From Chryseobacterium sp. PMSZPI (GTDB taxonomy: Bacteria; Bacteroidota; Bacteroidia; Flavobacteriales; Weeksellaceae): DNA of 64,000 nucleotides. Positions 17,002 through 25,897 of the stretch are shown here, one piece after another. The stretch lies in contig NZ_PIZV01000055.1 of NCBI RefSeq assembly GCF_002835665.1, positions 44,456-108,455 of the forward strand. Reading direction: 5' to 3'. The notes beneath the pieces were generated by a model. It saw nothing but the letters and a program-made list of their open reading frames with translations. It was not told the DNA's origin and searched no databases. Position 1 is the first letter of the stretch. Each line of letters begins with the position of its first letter. A program made the translations under genes and the position numbers.

Positions 17002-17091
17002 AAAAAAATAGGTTGTGTGAAAATGTATGATATCTTAGGATCGGATTTTGAGTCGTCCTTGAAAACACTAGGGGGGAGGGAAGTTGTATAT

Positions 17092-17122
17092 AAAAACAAA
17101 AAAACCTCTGAAAAATCAGAGG
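17092..17122 (-). terminator. Terminator of tRNA-Phe copy 1
   Basis: CCTCTGA at 17105-17111 pairs with TCAGAGG at 17116-17122. On the minus strand the hairpin is followed by a T-run. Confidence 0.85.
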
Positions 17123-17130
17123 CTTTCAAG

Positions 17131-17203
17131 TGGTTTCTCCAGGAATCGAACCAGGGACACATGGATTTTCAATCCATTGCTCTACCAACTGAGCTAAGAA
17201 ACC
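17131..17203 (-). tRNA. tRNA-Phe (GAA), copy 1
   Basis: Read on the minus strand, the acceptor arms GGTTTCT and AGAAACC pair fully. The D-arm is GCTC..GAGC, the anticodon loop TTGAAAA (anticodon GAA) sits on the stem ATGGA/TCCAT, and the T-arm CCTGG TTCGATT CCAGG is canonical. Length is 73 without CCA, which is not encoded. It has its own promoter and terminator and is duplicated in tandem 347 bases to the right. Confidence 0.97.
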
Positions 17204-17244
17204 ATTATGTTTTTGTTTGTTACTTCGTTGTTTTTAAAGTGGTG

Positions 17245-17276
17245 CAAAAGTATAATATTTTGTAATACCATGCAAA
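17245..17276 (-). promoter_or_regulatory. Consensus promoter of tRNA-Phe copy 1 (TTTG-N20-TACTTTTG)
   Basis: Minus strand: -33 TTTG at 17273-17276, a 20-base spacer, and -7 TACTTTTG at 17245-17252. This is a near-perfect Bacteroidota promoter about 42 bases before the mature tRNA 5' end. Confidence 0.82.
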
Positions 17277-17359
17277 TTTTTTGTTCTTTTTTCTGAAGTT
17301 ATTTTAAAAAGTATAAATAAAAAAATAATTTTAAATTTATATCCATGCATTTCTATGTT

Positions 17360-17383
17360 GCCCACAACTTTTGAGACTGATCC
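17360..17383. repeat. Isolated end of the 0.35 kb repeat beside tRNA-Phe copy 2
   Basis: This 24-mer differs from the right end of copy A (16978-17001) at only two positions (CCACAACTTTTGRGACTGATCC). The rest of the repeat is absent. It lies 56 bases from the duplicated tRNA block, on the 3' side of the tRNA, as does copy A relative to tRNA copy 1. Confidence 0.6.
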
Positions 17384-17438
17384 CCTTTTGTCTCACACAA
17401 AATAGACGTCAGGTGCTAAAACTTTTGCAGTCATAGTC

Positions 17439-17469
17439 AAAAACAAAAAAACCTCTGATGAATCAGAGG
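17439..17469 (-). terminator. Terminator of tRNA-Phe copy 2
   Basis: CCTCTGA at 17452-17458 pairs with TCAGAGG at 17463-17469, followed on the minus strand by a T-run. It has the same stem as the terminator of copy 1. Confidence 0.85.
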
Positions 17470-17477
17470 TTTTCAAG

Positions 17478-17550
17478 TGGTTTCTCCAGGAATCGAACCA
17501 GGGACACATGGATTTTCAATCCATTGCTCTACCAACTGAGCTAAGAAACC
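17478..17550 (-). tRNA. tRNA-Phe (GAA), copy 2
   Basis: Identical over all 73 positions to the first tRNA-Phe, with anticodon GAA and no encoded CCA. The identity continues into both flanks: 17092-17252 and 17439-17598 match apart from a few changes, so gene, promoter box and terminator were duplicated as a unit. Confidence 0.97.
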
Positions 17551-17590
17551 ATTATATTTTTGTTTGTTACTTCGTTGTTTTAAAGTGATG

Positions 17591-17622
17591 CAAAAGTAGT
17601 AAGTTTTAGTATACAAAGCAAG
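17591..17622 (-). promoter_or_regulatory. Promoter of tRNA-Phe copy 2 (CTTG-N20-TACTTTTG)
   Basis: Minus strand: TTG within 17619-17622, a 20-base spacer, and TACTTTTG at 17591-17598. The -7 box belongs to the duplicated block; the -33 region differs from copy 1. Confidence 0.75.
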
Positions 17623-17657
17623 TATTCATCGTGCTTTTTTCATATAAAGATAAAAAC

Positions 17658-19499
17658 CTACTGATTATCAGTTTGATTATTTTCCTGCTCTTTTCTGATT
17701 TGCTCACTCATTTCCTCAAGTACCGGTTTAATCGTGCTTTCGGGAAGATCGCTAATTCTTATATACATTAATCCGTCAATCGCATCATTAAAGTTAGGAT
17801 CCACGTTGAAAGCAATCACTTTTGCGTTTTGCTTGATGTATTTTTTAATCAGAACAGGAAGTCTTAATTCTGGTTCCAGGTCATCAATGATCTTATCCAG
17901 TTTGTTAAGATCGGACTCCATTTCCTCAAAGAAAAGACTTTTGTCTCGATCACGAAGTTTTACCTTATATTCATTTCTCGGAGTGATATATTGAGCCACT
18001 GCAGAATCAAAATAATTGGAACGCATAAATTCAATCATCAGAGACTTGGAGAATTCTGAAAATTTATTGGAAATACTTACTCCACCCATTAAGAATTTAT
18101 GATCAGGATTTCTCAGGCAAACATGTACAATTCCTCTCCATAATAAGAAGAGTGGAAGAGGTTTCTGTTGATATTCCTGACAGATATAAGCACGGCCCAT
18201 TTCAATCACCTTTTTAAAGAAAGGATGAATGTCCTGCTCAAACTCGAATAAAGAGCTTGTGTAAAAACCTTTCACACCATATTTCTTCATTACCTCTCTG
18301 CCCAGTGCCATTCTATAGGCTCCTGCCAGTTTCTTCTCACCGTTATCCCAAAGGAAAAGGTGGTGGTAATGCTTATCATATTCATCCAGGTCAAACGGAA
18401 GATTGCTACCTTCGCCTACCGCACGGAAAGTAAGTTCTCTCTGGCGCCCGATTTCCCTCATAATAGAAGGGATTTCTTCGTAAGTTGTAAAGTAGATTTC
18501 GTAATTCCCGTTACTGAACAACATTTTATCTGTTCCTCTCAGCTTATCAACATCTTTAATAATGTCTTCTACAGGCGTTTCATCAATAATGTTCTGAACG
18601 ATATTTTCTTCTTTTAATAAAGGAAATTTTACCGTTAGGTTTTGAAGATTGATGCTTTGGGCAAGAGATTTTCTTTTTTCATAATAAGATTTCATCATAT
18701 AAACCTTACGCTTCAGAAACTCTCCCAATTCTTCAATGGTTTCCATTTCATCCATTGCCTTTACAGTGATGGGTCTCCCGATTCTGATTCTGATAGGTTT
18801 TTCTCTATCATTCATCATTTCTGCAGGAAGCATTAAAGTTTGCAAATTTGGATGTAGTTTGGCAACCTGGTAAAATAAACGGCTGTTTTTAGCATGGAAA
18901 TACATAGGAACTACCGGTACTTTAGCCATTCTGATCAGCTTAAGTGCCGTTTTTTCCCATTCTTTATCTAAGATTTCACCATAAGGATTGTTTTTGTTGG
19001 AAACTTCTCCTGCCGGGAAAATACCTACACAGCCTCCGTTTTGTAAATGCTTGAGGGTCTCACGCATTCCTGAAGAGCTGCTGTAAGCTTCTTTTCTGTT
19101 TTCAAAAGGATTTACAGCGATAACATACGGTGCCATAGGCTGGATTTTATCCAAAAGGAAATTTCCCATTACCTTGAAATCCGGACGAACCTCCGTAAGG
19201 ATTTTACACATCAGAATTCCATCAATAGCACCCAGCGGGTGATTGGAAACCAAAATAAATGGTCCTGTTTTAGGAATCTTTGCTAAATCTTCTTCAAAAG
19301 CGACATAGCTGAGATTTCTTTCTCTTACAAATGAGTCGAAAAAGTCTTTGCCTTCCTTATCTTTTAATTTATCGTATAATTTATTTACTTCATTTATTTT
19401 AGCAATGCTCATCACAGCAGATGCTACCGGGTTCTTTAGAAACCCAATTTTACTTAAGCCGGAAGCTTTGATCAGATCGTTTTTCGAAATTAAACTCAT
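17658..19499 (-). CDS. Bifunctional acyltransferase, OlsF-like (amino-acid lipid synthesis)
   Basis: A 613-residue fusion. The N-terminal half is a PlsC-type acyltransferase with SNHPLGAIDG (His87, Asp93) and FPAGEVS at about 161-167. The C-terminal half (about 340-540) is an OlsB-like N-acyltransferase of the GNAT-type fold (RELTFRAVGEGS, KKLAGAYRMALGREVM, EMGRAYICQEYQ). This arrangement matches OlsF of Serratia and Flavobacterium, which N-acylates ornithine and then O-acylates the product; glycine-lipid synthases in Bacteroides use the same two activities in separate genes. The head group cannot be decided from sequence. It starts 22 bases after aspartate kinase, so the two are probably co-transcribed. 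Confidence 0.8.
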   Translation of the reverse strand: MSLISKNDLIKASGLSKIGFLKNPVASAVMSIAKINEVNKLYDKLKDKEGKDFFDSFVRERNLSYVAFEEDLAKIPKTGPFILVSNHPLGAIDGILMCKILTEVRPDFKVMGNFLLDKIQPMAPYVIAVNPFENRKEAYSSSSGMRETLKHLQNGGCVGIFPAGEVSNKNNPYGEILDKEWEKTALKLIRMAKVPVVPMYFHAKNSRLFYQVAKLHPNLQTLMLPAEMMNDREKPIRIRIGRPITVKAMDEMETIEELGEFLKRKVYMMKSYYEKRKSLAQSINLQNLTVKFPLLKEENIVQNIIDETPVEDIIKDVDKLRGTDKMLFSNGNYEIYFTTYEEIPSIMREIGRQRELTFRAVGEGSNLPFDLDEYDKHYHHLFLWDNGEKKLAGAYRMALGREVMKKYGVKGFYTSSLFEFEQDIHPFFKKVIEMGRAYICQEYQQKPLPLFLLWRGIVHVCLRNPDHKFLMGGVSISNKFSEFSKSLMIEFMRSNYFDSAVAQYITPRNEYKVKLRDRDKSLFFEEMESDLNKLDKIIDDLEPELRLPVLIKKYIKQNAKVIAFNVDPNFNDAIDGLMYIRISDLPESTIKPVLEEMSEQIRKEQENNQTDNQ

Positions 19500-19521
19500 G
19501 TGTGTTTAGTCGCAATTAATA

Positions 19522-20760
19522 TTATTGTGTTACCATTTGAAGAGTATTCTTGGAAATTTGTTCCAATAATACATTTTTTTCCTGGTAAAATCTATCAATG
19601 TGATCCATCTTCGCATTTCTTACTGTGAATAAAGATACATTTTTAATTGCTTCGGTTTTAAAAATTTTTTGAAGCTCTTCGTTGAGTTCTTCAATATGAT
19701 TAAATTTATCCTCCAGACATAATGCCAATGAAATGGCAGAATTCTGCATCAGGGAAACTTTGATTTTATATTTAGATAAATATCTGAAAATTAAGCTCAT
19801 GTGATCCTCCGCTATGAAAGAGAAATCTCTCGTAGAGATCTTTAATAAAGCCTGATTTTCTTTTAAAATATAAGATTCTTCCTGTTGATTCTTGTCTGAA
19901 GCGCCTACTTTAGTTCCTTCTTTAGTAGGATCTACGAAAGATTTTACATAAAAAGGAATGTTTTTTTGTTGTAGTGGTTGTAATGTTTTTGGGTGAATGA
20001 CACTTGCTCCGTAGTAAGCCATTTCAATAGCCTCTTCATAAGAAATATTCGAAAGAAGAGATACATCATTGAATTTTCTCGGATCTCCGGTCATTACTCC
20101 GGGTACATCTTTCCAGATTGTCATAGCCTCAGCATCTAGGCAATATGCAAAAATAGCTGCAGAATAATCTGAACCTTCTCTTCCTAGCGTTACCGTGAAA
20201 TTGTTATCATCCGAACCGATGAAACCTTGGGTAACATAGCAAATCTCAGGATTTAAATTAGAAATGAATTCCTCAGTTTTCCCCCAATCTACAACGCCTT
20301 CTCTGTATGAATTGTCCGTTTTTACATAATCTCTGGCATCCAGCCATTGATTGGTAAACTGGATTTCATTCAGATATTCACTTACAATTTTTGTTGAAAT
20401 CATTTCCCCGCAACTCACTACCTGATCATACACGAAGTTATAATTAGGAGATTTATTTCTTCTTAAAAAAGAATCAATATCGTCAAAAAAGAGATTGATT
20501 TCAGCAAAAACCGCATGATTTTCTGGAAATAACCCATCCGCAATCTCAATGTGTTTTCGTTTTATCTTTTCAATCTCAGTTTGATAGTTATCCTTCTTGA
20601 AATAAAGTTCTACAACTTTTTCCAACTCATTTGTCGTCTTGCCCATTGCTGAAATCACCAGCAAGCATTTGGCAAATCCTTGGCTTTTTAGAACCATGGA
20701 CACATTTTTCACACTGTCGGCGTCTTTTACAGACGCTCCCCCAAACTTGAAAATTTTCAT
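19522..20760 (-). CDS. Aspartate kinase (monofunctional)
   Basis: A 412-residue amino-acid kinase that phosphorylates aspartate, the first step to lysine, threonine, methionine and diaminopimelate. Visible motifs are the N-terminal MKIFKFGGASVKD, the nucleotide/substrate region VTLGREGSDYSAAI, and WKDVPGVMTGDPR. The last ~120 residues hold the regulatory ACT region (LKISTRDFSFIAEDHMSLIF). The frame is open 34 codons further upstream, but the ATG at 20760 gives the family's invariant start. A TAATTTTG -7 box lies 58 bases upstream. It is followed at 22 bases by the OlsF-like gene. Confidence 0.93.
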   Translation of the reverse strand: MKIFKFGGASVKDADSVKNVSMVLKSQGFAKCLLVISAMGKTTNELEKVVELYFKKDNYQTEIEKIKRKHIEIADGLFPENHAVFAEINLFFDDIDSFLRRNKSPNYNFVYDQVVSCGEMISTKIVSEYLNEIQFTNQWLDARDYVKTDNSYREGVVDWGKTEEFISNLNPEICYVTQGFIGSDDNNFTVTLGREGSDYSAAIFAYCLDAEAMTIWKDVPGVMTGDPRKFNDVSLLSNISYEEAIEMAYYGASVIHPKTLQPLQQKNIPFYVKSFVDPTKEGTKVGASDKNQQEESYILKENQALLKISTRDFSFIAEDHMSLIFRYLSKYKIKVSLMQNSAISLALCLEDKFNHIEELNEELQKIFKTEAIKNVSLFTVRNAKMDHIDRFYQEKNVLLEQISKNTLQMVTQ

Positions 20761-20817
20761 TAAATTGTTAAAAATAAAATTGTTAGATAAAAAATTACAT
20801 GAGTTTTTTACGGACGT

Positions 20818-20825
20818 CAAAATTA
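20818..20825 (-). promoter_or_regulatory. -7 box (TAATTTTG) for aspartate kinase
   Basis: Minus-strand TAATTTTG matches TAnnTTTG, 57 bases before the ATG. No clear -33. The rest of the gene-free stretch 20761-21325 is AT-rich and I see no further element in it. Confidence 0.45.
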
Positions 20826-21325
20826 TAAATTTACAGCGAGATATGAAATAGGCTGGCAACATGATAGAATTAAGATTTCATTAAAATCACTCTGAACGTA
20901 AGATTTGATAACGTTTGAATGCAGGGTTAGAGAGGATTAAGAAGTATAAAGAATCTTATTTATTTCATACTTTTTTTGATATTTATTTTTTTTGGCGGAT
21001 CAGATAATAAATTAGCATGTATACTATTTAGGTATTCAATAGAGACGGGTTTTAGACAAAACTTAAAATAAGATTTGGAAACTGTACCAGATAATAGATT
21101 TATTTTATACAGTTTTCCATTTGAATTTCAACATTACAATAGATAATCGGAATTTTTCATTGATCCGGGATAACGAATTGGGAAAGAGAATCATGGATGT
21201 ATATTTAATATTAAGTTTGATGTTGTTTGTATTGTATTGATTTACAGTATTTAATCTCTTTTGTAATTAAATTTTCTTAATGTGATAAATTTTCCGAAAT
21301 TTGGGAAAACATAAAAAGTAAAATA

Positions 21326-22342
21326 ATGTCAGATCAACCATTACAGACTTTAGGAGAATTTCTTATCGATAAGCAGGACGATTTTCAATATTCAACAGGT
21401 GAATTTTCTCGTCTTCTAAGTGCAATAAGATTGGCTTCGAAAGTGGTTAATAGAGAAGTAAATAAAGCCGGAATTGTAGATATTACAGGAGCTGCAGGAA
21501 ACCAGAATGTTCAAGGTGAAGAACAGCAGAAATTAGATGTCATTGCAAACGAAATTTTTATTACTGCTTTATCTCAAAGAGAGGTTGTTTGTGGTATTGC
21601 TTCTGAGGAAAATGATGATTTCATCGATATTAAATGTGGAGAAAACGGTCATTTAAGTAAATATGTAGTGTTGATCGATCCTTTGGATGGCTCTTCGAAT
21701 ATTGATGTCAATGTTTCCGTAGGAACCATTTTCTCTATTTACAGAAGAGTTACAGAACCGGGAACTCCTGTAAAGCTTGAAGATTTCTTACAAAAAGGAG
21801 TGAATCAGATCGCAGCGGGATATGTCATCTACGGTTCTTCTACCATGATCGTTTACACGACAGGAAATGGAGTGAACGGGTTTACATTGGATCCTTCTTT
21901 AGGAACTTATTATCTTTCTCATCCTAACATGACTTTCCCAAAAACAGGTAAAATCTATTCGATTAACGAAGGAAATTATATTAAGTTCCCTCAAGGAGTG
22001 AAAAACTACCTGAAGTATTGCCAGATGGAAGAAGGAGATCGTCCTTATACTTCCCGATATATCGGTTCCCTGGTAGCGGATTTCCATAGAAATATGTTAA
22101 AAGGAGGAATCTATATTTATCCTTCTTATTCTCAGGCACCGAACGGTAAATTGAGATTGCTATACGAATGTAATCCTATGGCATTCCTTGCAGAACAAGC
22201 CGGAGGAAAAGCGACAGACGGATTCAGAAGAATTTTGGAAGTTGAGCCTACAGAACTTCACCAGAGAATTCCATTCTTCTGTGGAAGTGTTGATATGGTA
22301 GAAAAAGCAGAAGAATTTATGCGTATTGATAGCGTAAAATAA
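21326..22342 (+). CDS. fbp: Fructose-1,6-bisphosphatase, class I
   Basis: A 338-residue cytoplasmic enzyme that hydrolyses fructose-1,6-bisphosphate to fructose-6-phosphate in gluconeogenesis. The metal- and substrate-binding motifs are all visible: SEENDD, the [19 protein letters not shown] signature at about 113-131, the substrate region [14 protein letters not shown], and [15 protein letters not shown]. Length is typical of class I. The stop codon directly precedes the menC ATG with no gap, so the two genes are co-transcribed even though their pathways are unrelated. Confidence 0.96.
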   Translation: MSDQPLQTLGEFLIDKQDDFQYSTGEFSRLLSAIRLASKVVNREVNKAGIVDITGAAGNQNVQGEEQQKLDVIANEIFITALSQREVVCGIASEENDDFIDIKCGENGHLSKYVVLIDPLDGSSNIDVNVSVGTIFSIYRRVTEPGTPVKLEDFLQKGVNQIAAGYVIYGSSTMIVYTTGNGVNGFTLDPSLGTYYLSHPNMTFPKTGKIYSINEGNYIKFPQGVKNYLKYCQMEEGDRPYTSRYIGSLVADFHRNMLKGGIYIYPSYSQAPNGKLRLLYECNPMAFLAEQAGGKATDGFRRILEVEPTELHQRIPFFCGSVDMVEKAEEFMRIDSVK

Positions 22343-23347
22343 ATGAAAGCATCGTATTTTAAATACTTATTACAATTTAAACGCCCGAGTGGAACATCTC
22401 GCGGCGTTTTGCTTGATAAAGAAACCTTCATTCTGGAAATTTCAGAGGAAGGCCGAAAAGGAGTAGGAGAATGTGCCATTTTCAGAGGACTGAGCTTTGA
22501 TGACAGACCCGATTATGAAGATAAACTCAAGTGGCTTTGTAGCAACATTACACAGGATCCTGTTTATTTAAAACAAGAATTGAAAGACTTTCCTTCTATT
22601 TGGTTTGGGTATGAGCAGGCTGTTTTGAACTTAAAATATGGAAATAACGTATATTTTCCGGGTGAATTTACTGAAGGGAAATCTGCCATTACCATCAACG
22701 GTCTGATTTGGATGGGAGATGTTGGGTATATGGAAGAACAAATTCAGGATAAGCTGGAAAAAGGTTTTCATTGTATTAAATTAAAAATCGGTGTTAATTG
22801 GAAAGAAGAACATGTTATTCTACAAAAACTAAGAGAAAAATTCTCTAAAGATCAATTAGAATTGCGTGTTGATGCCAATGGAGGATTTAGTAAAGAAGAG
22901 GCAGTTGTGGTTTTGCAACAGCTGGCAGATTTGGATATTCATTCTATTGAACAGCCTATCAAAGCAGGAAGCTGGGCTGATATGGCGGAATTATGTGCTC
23001 AAACACCAACGCCGATAGCATTGGATGAAGAATTAATCGGTATTGTTGATTCGGAAGAAAAGAAAAAACTACTCAATACCATCAGACCACAATATATTAT
23101 TTTAAAACCTGCGTTAGTAGGCGGATTTTCAGGTTCAGACGAATGGATTTCCTTAGCTGAAGAACAGAATATAGGCTGGTGGATTACTTCTGCACTGGAA
23201 AGTAATATTGGTCTGAATGCTATTGCTCAATACACCTTTACGAAAAAAAATCCGATGCCTCAAGGGCTAGGTACCGGAGCCTTATTTGTGAATAATTTTG
23301 AATCCAGTTTAGAGCTCAGAAATGAGTTGCTTTGGTTCAAGACATAA
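22343..23347 (+). CDS. menC: o-Succinylbenzoate synthase (enolase superfamily)
   Basis: A 334-residue enolase-superfamily member. The catalytic KxK is KLKIG in CIKLKIGVNW, the metal ligands lie in RVDANGGF, SIEQPI and ALDEELIG, and the second catalytic lysine is in YIILKPALVGG. The ending WWITSALESNIGLNAIAQY is characteristic of MenC, which dehydrates SHCHC to o-succinylbenzoate in menaquinone synthesis. L-Ala-D/L-Glu epimerases are relatives, but ALDEEL and SALESNIGL favour MenC. Other menaquinone-related genes lie at 53.7-55.4 kb. It is translated directly after fbp. Confidence 0.88.
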   Translation: MKASYFKYLLQFKRPSGTSRGVLLDKETFILEISEEGRKGVGECAIFRGLSFDDRPDYEDKLKWLCSNITQDPVYLKQELKDFPSIWFGYEQAVLNLKYGNNVYFPGEFTEGKSAITINGLIWMGDVGYMEEQIQDKLEKGFHCIKLKIGVNWKEEHVILQKLREKFSKDQLELRVDANGGFSKEEAVVVLQQLADLDIHSIEQPIKAGSWADMAELCAQTPTPIALDEELIGIVDSEEKKKLLNTIRPQYIILKPALVGGFSGSDEWISLAEEQNIGWWITSALESNIGLNAIAQYTFTKKNPMPQGLGTGALFVNNFESSLELRNELLWFKT

Positions 23348-23353
23348 ATTAAA

Positions 23354-23537
23354 AATTAATATGTGTTCAGGGTAAGAAAGAAAATAGGTACTAAGGCTGG
23401 AAGTTGGAAGAGGGAAGCTAGAAGTTCCTTTCGGTTATCATTACTTACAGTCAACAACATAATTAATTTTACTTTGAAGAAGATGAATAGTTATTCTTTA
23501 TGGTTTGTACATCCCCAGGCTTCCAATCTGCTTATAC
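23354..23537. repeat. Palindromic GGAAGCTGG-type element, decayed copy
   Basis: This gene-free gap holds GGCTGGAAGTTGGAAGAGGG at 23396-23415 and, near its right end, CCAGGCTTCCAATCTG at 23516-23531, which is its inverted counterpart. The outer left part, at 23354-23380, matches the outer arm of the better copy at 32716. A 76-codon frame here has no protein-like features. Confidence 0.55.
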
Positions 23538-23562
23538 CAAAAATATTTATTCTAAGCCGATG

Positions 23563-25083
23563 TTATTTGAATATGTTCATCTCTTCTTTATAAACAGGAC
23601 TTTGTACTCCAAGAAAGTTCAACACACTGTGGAAGACATGGTTCTGAGATAAATTGTTATTCGGTTTGAGTTGTTTGGAACCATCAGAAACCCAAACGAT
23701 AAAAGGAATTTCATATTGTTCCTTAGGGGCAATACTCATAGGCATTCCATGCATGTACAGGTTTTTCTCTCCCAAAGATTCACCGTGATCCGATACAAAA
23801 AGCATGGTACTTTTATAGTCTTTTAATTGTTTTAAGTCTTCAATCACATTATACAAAAGGTAATCCGTATAAACAATAGTATTGTCATAAGCATTGATGA
23901 GTTCTTGTTGTGAACAATTGCCTAACTCAACGCTATTACAAACAGGTTTAAAAGTTTCAAATCGCGAAGGATATTTTTTACTGTAAGTAGGACCATGGCT
24001 GGTGCTGGTGTGTAAAACGATTAATATTTTGTTTTTTTTGCTGGCCAATATTTGTTCCTTTAATCCATTTAAGAGGACGCCGTCATAATTACAATCTTCA
24101 CCTTTACAATTTGATTGTAGATTTTCTTTAGTCTGATAATTCTTAATGTGGACCGGAGGTTCTCCCCAGTTGGTTGTTCTCCAGATAACCTCTACATTAT
24201 TTCTGTATAAGTAATTGGGTAAAATTTCGTACAATTGATCAGTATCTGTATGTTCTAAAATGCATTTTACACCGGCAGTGGTGTATGTTGCACAAGATGT
24301 AGCTTTGAAGCTGTGTAAGTTTTGTTCTTTGGAAAGTAAAGGATTGGTGTTTTTTCCATATCCATACAAAGAAAAGTTTTGACTTCTTGCAGATTCACCT
24401 ATCACCAATACTACTACTGATTTCTCGTTGTCTTTTATGGTAGCGTTGGGTAATAAAATTTCTTTCTCATTTTTTTTGTATTCGTGAATGTAAAAAAGAG
24501 ATGTATTGACAGAATATGACCAAGGCATAGCAAGTCCCCCCAATGTTTTTGAGTTTTTATCAATCCATAACCAGTTACTAGCATTAGCAAATACAACAAC
24601 CAACATGAATAATAAAGTTAATGAAGATGTGATTAAAAATTTTTTTAAAGAATCATTGATAATTTTGACTTTGATGATAAAAACGCTCGGAAGTATGCCA
24701 AGAAATATTACATACAGAATTAATTTGAAAGAAAAGAAGCTGCTGGATTCCTCATAGTTGGTATTAAATATATTGCCAATCATACTCTCATCGATGATGA
24801 CACTATAGGTATTAATAAAATAAACGGCTAGTGCACTAATGATAAATGTTAATACCAGTAAAACTTTTCCCACAATACGGGAAAGGAAAAAGATAAGATA
24901 AAAAGCAAAGGCATTAGCAACCAGCATTAAAATAATCAAACTTGTAATAAGAAGAATGCCATTGAAACTTGTATAATCAACCTTACTGAAAACAAAGGTA
25001 AAAAATGGAAAATGAAAGAATAAGAAATTGAGAAAGCTCATAAACAAAGCGAAACTCGATAATTTCAAACTATTTTTTAACAT
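23563..25083 (-). CDS. Phosphoethanolamine transferase, EptA/MCR family
   Basis: A 506-residue membrane enzyme with about five N-terminal helices (1-~165) and a periplasmic sulfatase-fold domain. Metal-site segments are VVLVIGESARSQNFSLYGY, the nucleophile region TSCATYTTAGVKC, HTSTSHGPTY, and FVSDHGESLG. The two cysteines of CATYTTAGVKC are ten residues apart and the second Thr aligns with the catalytic Thr285 of MCR-1. The family transfers phosphoethanolamine from phosphatidylethanolamine to lipid A, which lowers polymyxin binding. Its first codons overlap the end of the PAP2 phosphatase gene by 14 bases, so one mRNA makes both. Lipid A as target is inferred from the family and this pairing. 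Confidence 0.88.
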   Translation of the reverse strand: MLKNSLKLSSFALFMSFLNFLFFHFPFFTFVFSKVDYTSFNGILLITSLIILMLVANAFAFYLIFFLSRIVGKVLLVLTFIISALAVYFINTYSVIIDESMIGNIFNTNYEESSSFFSFKLILYVIFLGILPSVFIIKVKIINDSLKKFLITSSLTLLFMLVVVFANASNWLWIDKNSKTLGGLAMPWSYSVNTSLFYIHEYKKNEKEILLPNATIKDNEKSVVVLVIGESARSQNFSLYGYGKNTNPLLSKEQNLHSFKATSCATYTTAGVKCILEHTDTDQLYEILPNYLYRNNVEVIWRTTNWGEPPVHIKNYQTKENLQSNCKGEDCNYDGVLLNGLKEQILASKKNKILIVLHTSTSHGPTYSKKYPSRFETFKPVCNSVELGNCSQQELINAYDNTIVYTDYLLYNVIEDLKQLKDYKSTMLFVSDHGESLGEKNLYMHGMPMSIAPKEQYEIPFIVWVSDGSKQLKPNNNLSQNHVFHSVLNFLGVQSPVYKEEMNIFK

Positions 25084-25897
25084 AGGTGTAGGTGATTGTA
25101 TATAATGAAATGATTAAACTGATTAATGATAAATAAAATATGATCAGGTTTTCATTGAGTATTTTGTTGATCAAAATAATAATACAAATACTAAACGCCA
25201 CTATAAAAATAGGGTAGTACCTTTTATAATTGATCCATTGCCATACTCTATATTTTTGAGTGATAAGAATGCCTGAAAGTCCGGAAATATAACCAATGAT
25301 GCTTCCAATAATAACATCAAGAGGGTAGTGAGCGCCTACACCGACTCTTGTGATTGCAATAAACAAACCTATCATCATTATTGAAGTACACCAAATAATT
25401 TTATATTTCAGTTTTTTGGGCATAAATGTAAACATTAAAACGGTAAATGTTGTAAAAATAGTTATAGAATGTCCGGATGGTAAACTCGTATGCCCGGATA
25501 ATGTTTTTCCTATAATAACAAAGCTTTCGTTGTCAAATACAGCAGCAGGTCGGGGAACGGTAAATAATTTTTTCAAAAGATTGCAAAGTAATGCCGAAAC
25601 AAGCGATGCTGACAATATTGACTGCCAGATTTTTGGAGTATATATCACAAAGATAGATAGAAAAGGTAACAGGACAAGAGCATCGCCCAGCTGGGTTAGA
25701 TTGTATTGTAAATCGGGGTATTGAGACAGTTTTGAATTCAGAAAAAAGAACCATTGTTCCTGAACATGAATATATTCATTAACGCTTAATGCGTCCTGCT
25801 TATAAAGAAAAAACAGGATTAAGGTTAATAAAAATAAAGGCAAATAAAATAAAGATAAACCTGATGGAATATAAGTATTAATAACAGTCTTGTTCAT
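25070..25897 (-). CDS. PAP2-family membrane phosphatase (possibly lipid A phosphatase)
   Basis: A 275-residue integral membrane protein with the three PAP2 motifs: KKLFTVPRP, LPSGHS, and TRVGVGAHYPLDVIIG. At least six hydrophobic segments are present. PAP2 enzymes remove phosphate from undecaprenyl pyrophosphate, phosphatidate or lipid A. Translational coupling to an EptA-type transferase recalls the LpxE/EptA pairing in other bacteria, where the 1-phosphate of lipid A is removed and replaced by phosphoethanolamine, so an LpxE-like role is the best guess. BacA-type undecaprenyl recycling is an alternative. Confidence 0.8.
   Translation of the reverse strand: MNKTVINTYIPSGLSLFYLPLFLLTLILFFLYKQDALSVNEYIHVQEQWFFFLNSKLSQYPDLQYNLTQLGDALVLLPFLSIFVIYTPKIWQSILSASLVSALLCNLLKKLFTVPRPAAVFDNESFVIIGKTLSGHTSLPSGHSITIFTTFTVLMFTFMPKKLKYKIIWCTSIMMIGLFIAITRVGVGAHYPLDVIIGSIIGYISGLSGILITQKYRVWQWINYKRYYPIFIVAFSICIIILINKILNENLIIFYLSLISLIISLYTITYTYVKK

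Noticed and set aside
21193..21240. A 15-codon hydrophobic frame (MDVYLILSLMLFVLY) before fbp
   Set aside because: Too short and AT-rich to separate from chance, with neither a -7 box nor a terminator, unlike the 20-codon peptide at 56073.
23363..23593. A 76-codon frame after menC
   Set aside because: It is made of palindromic repeat sequence and runs into the antisense of the EptA-type gene.
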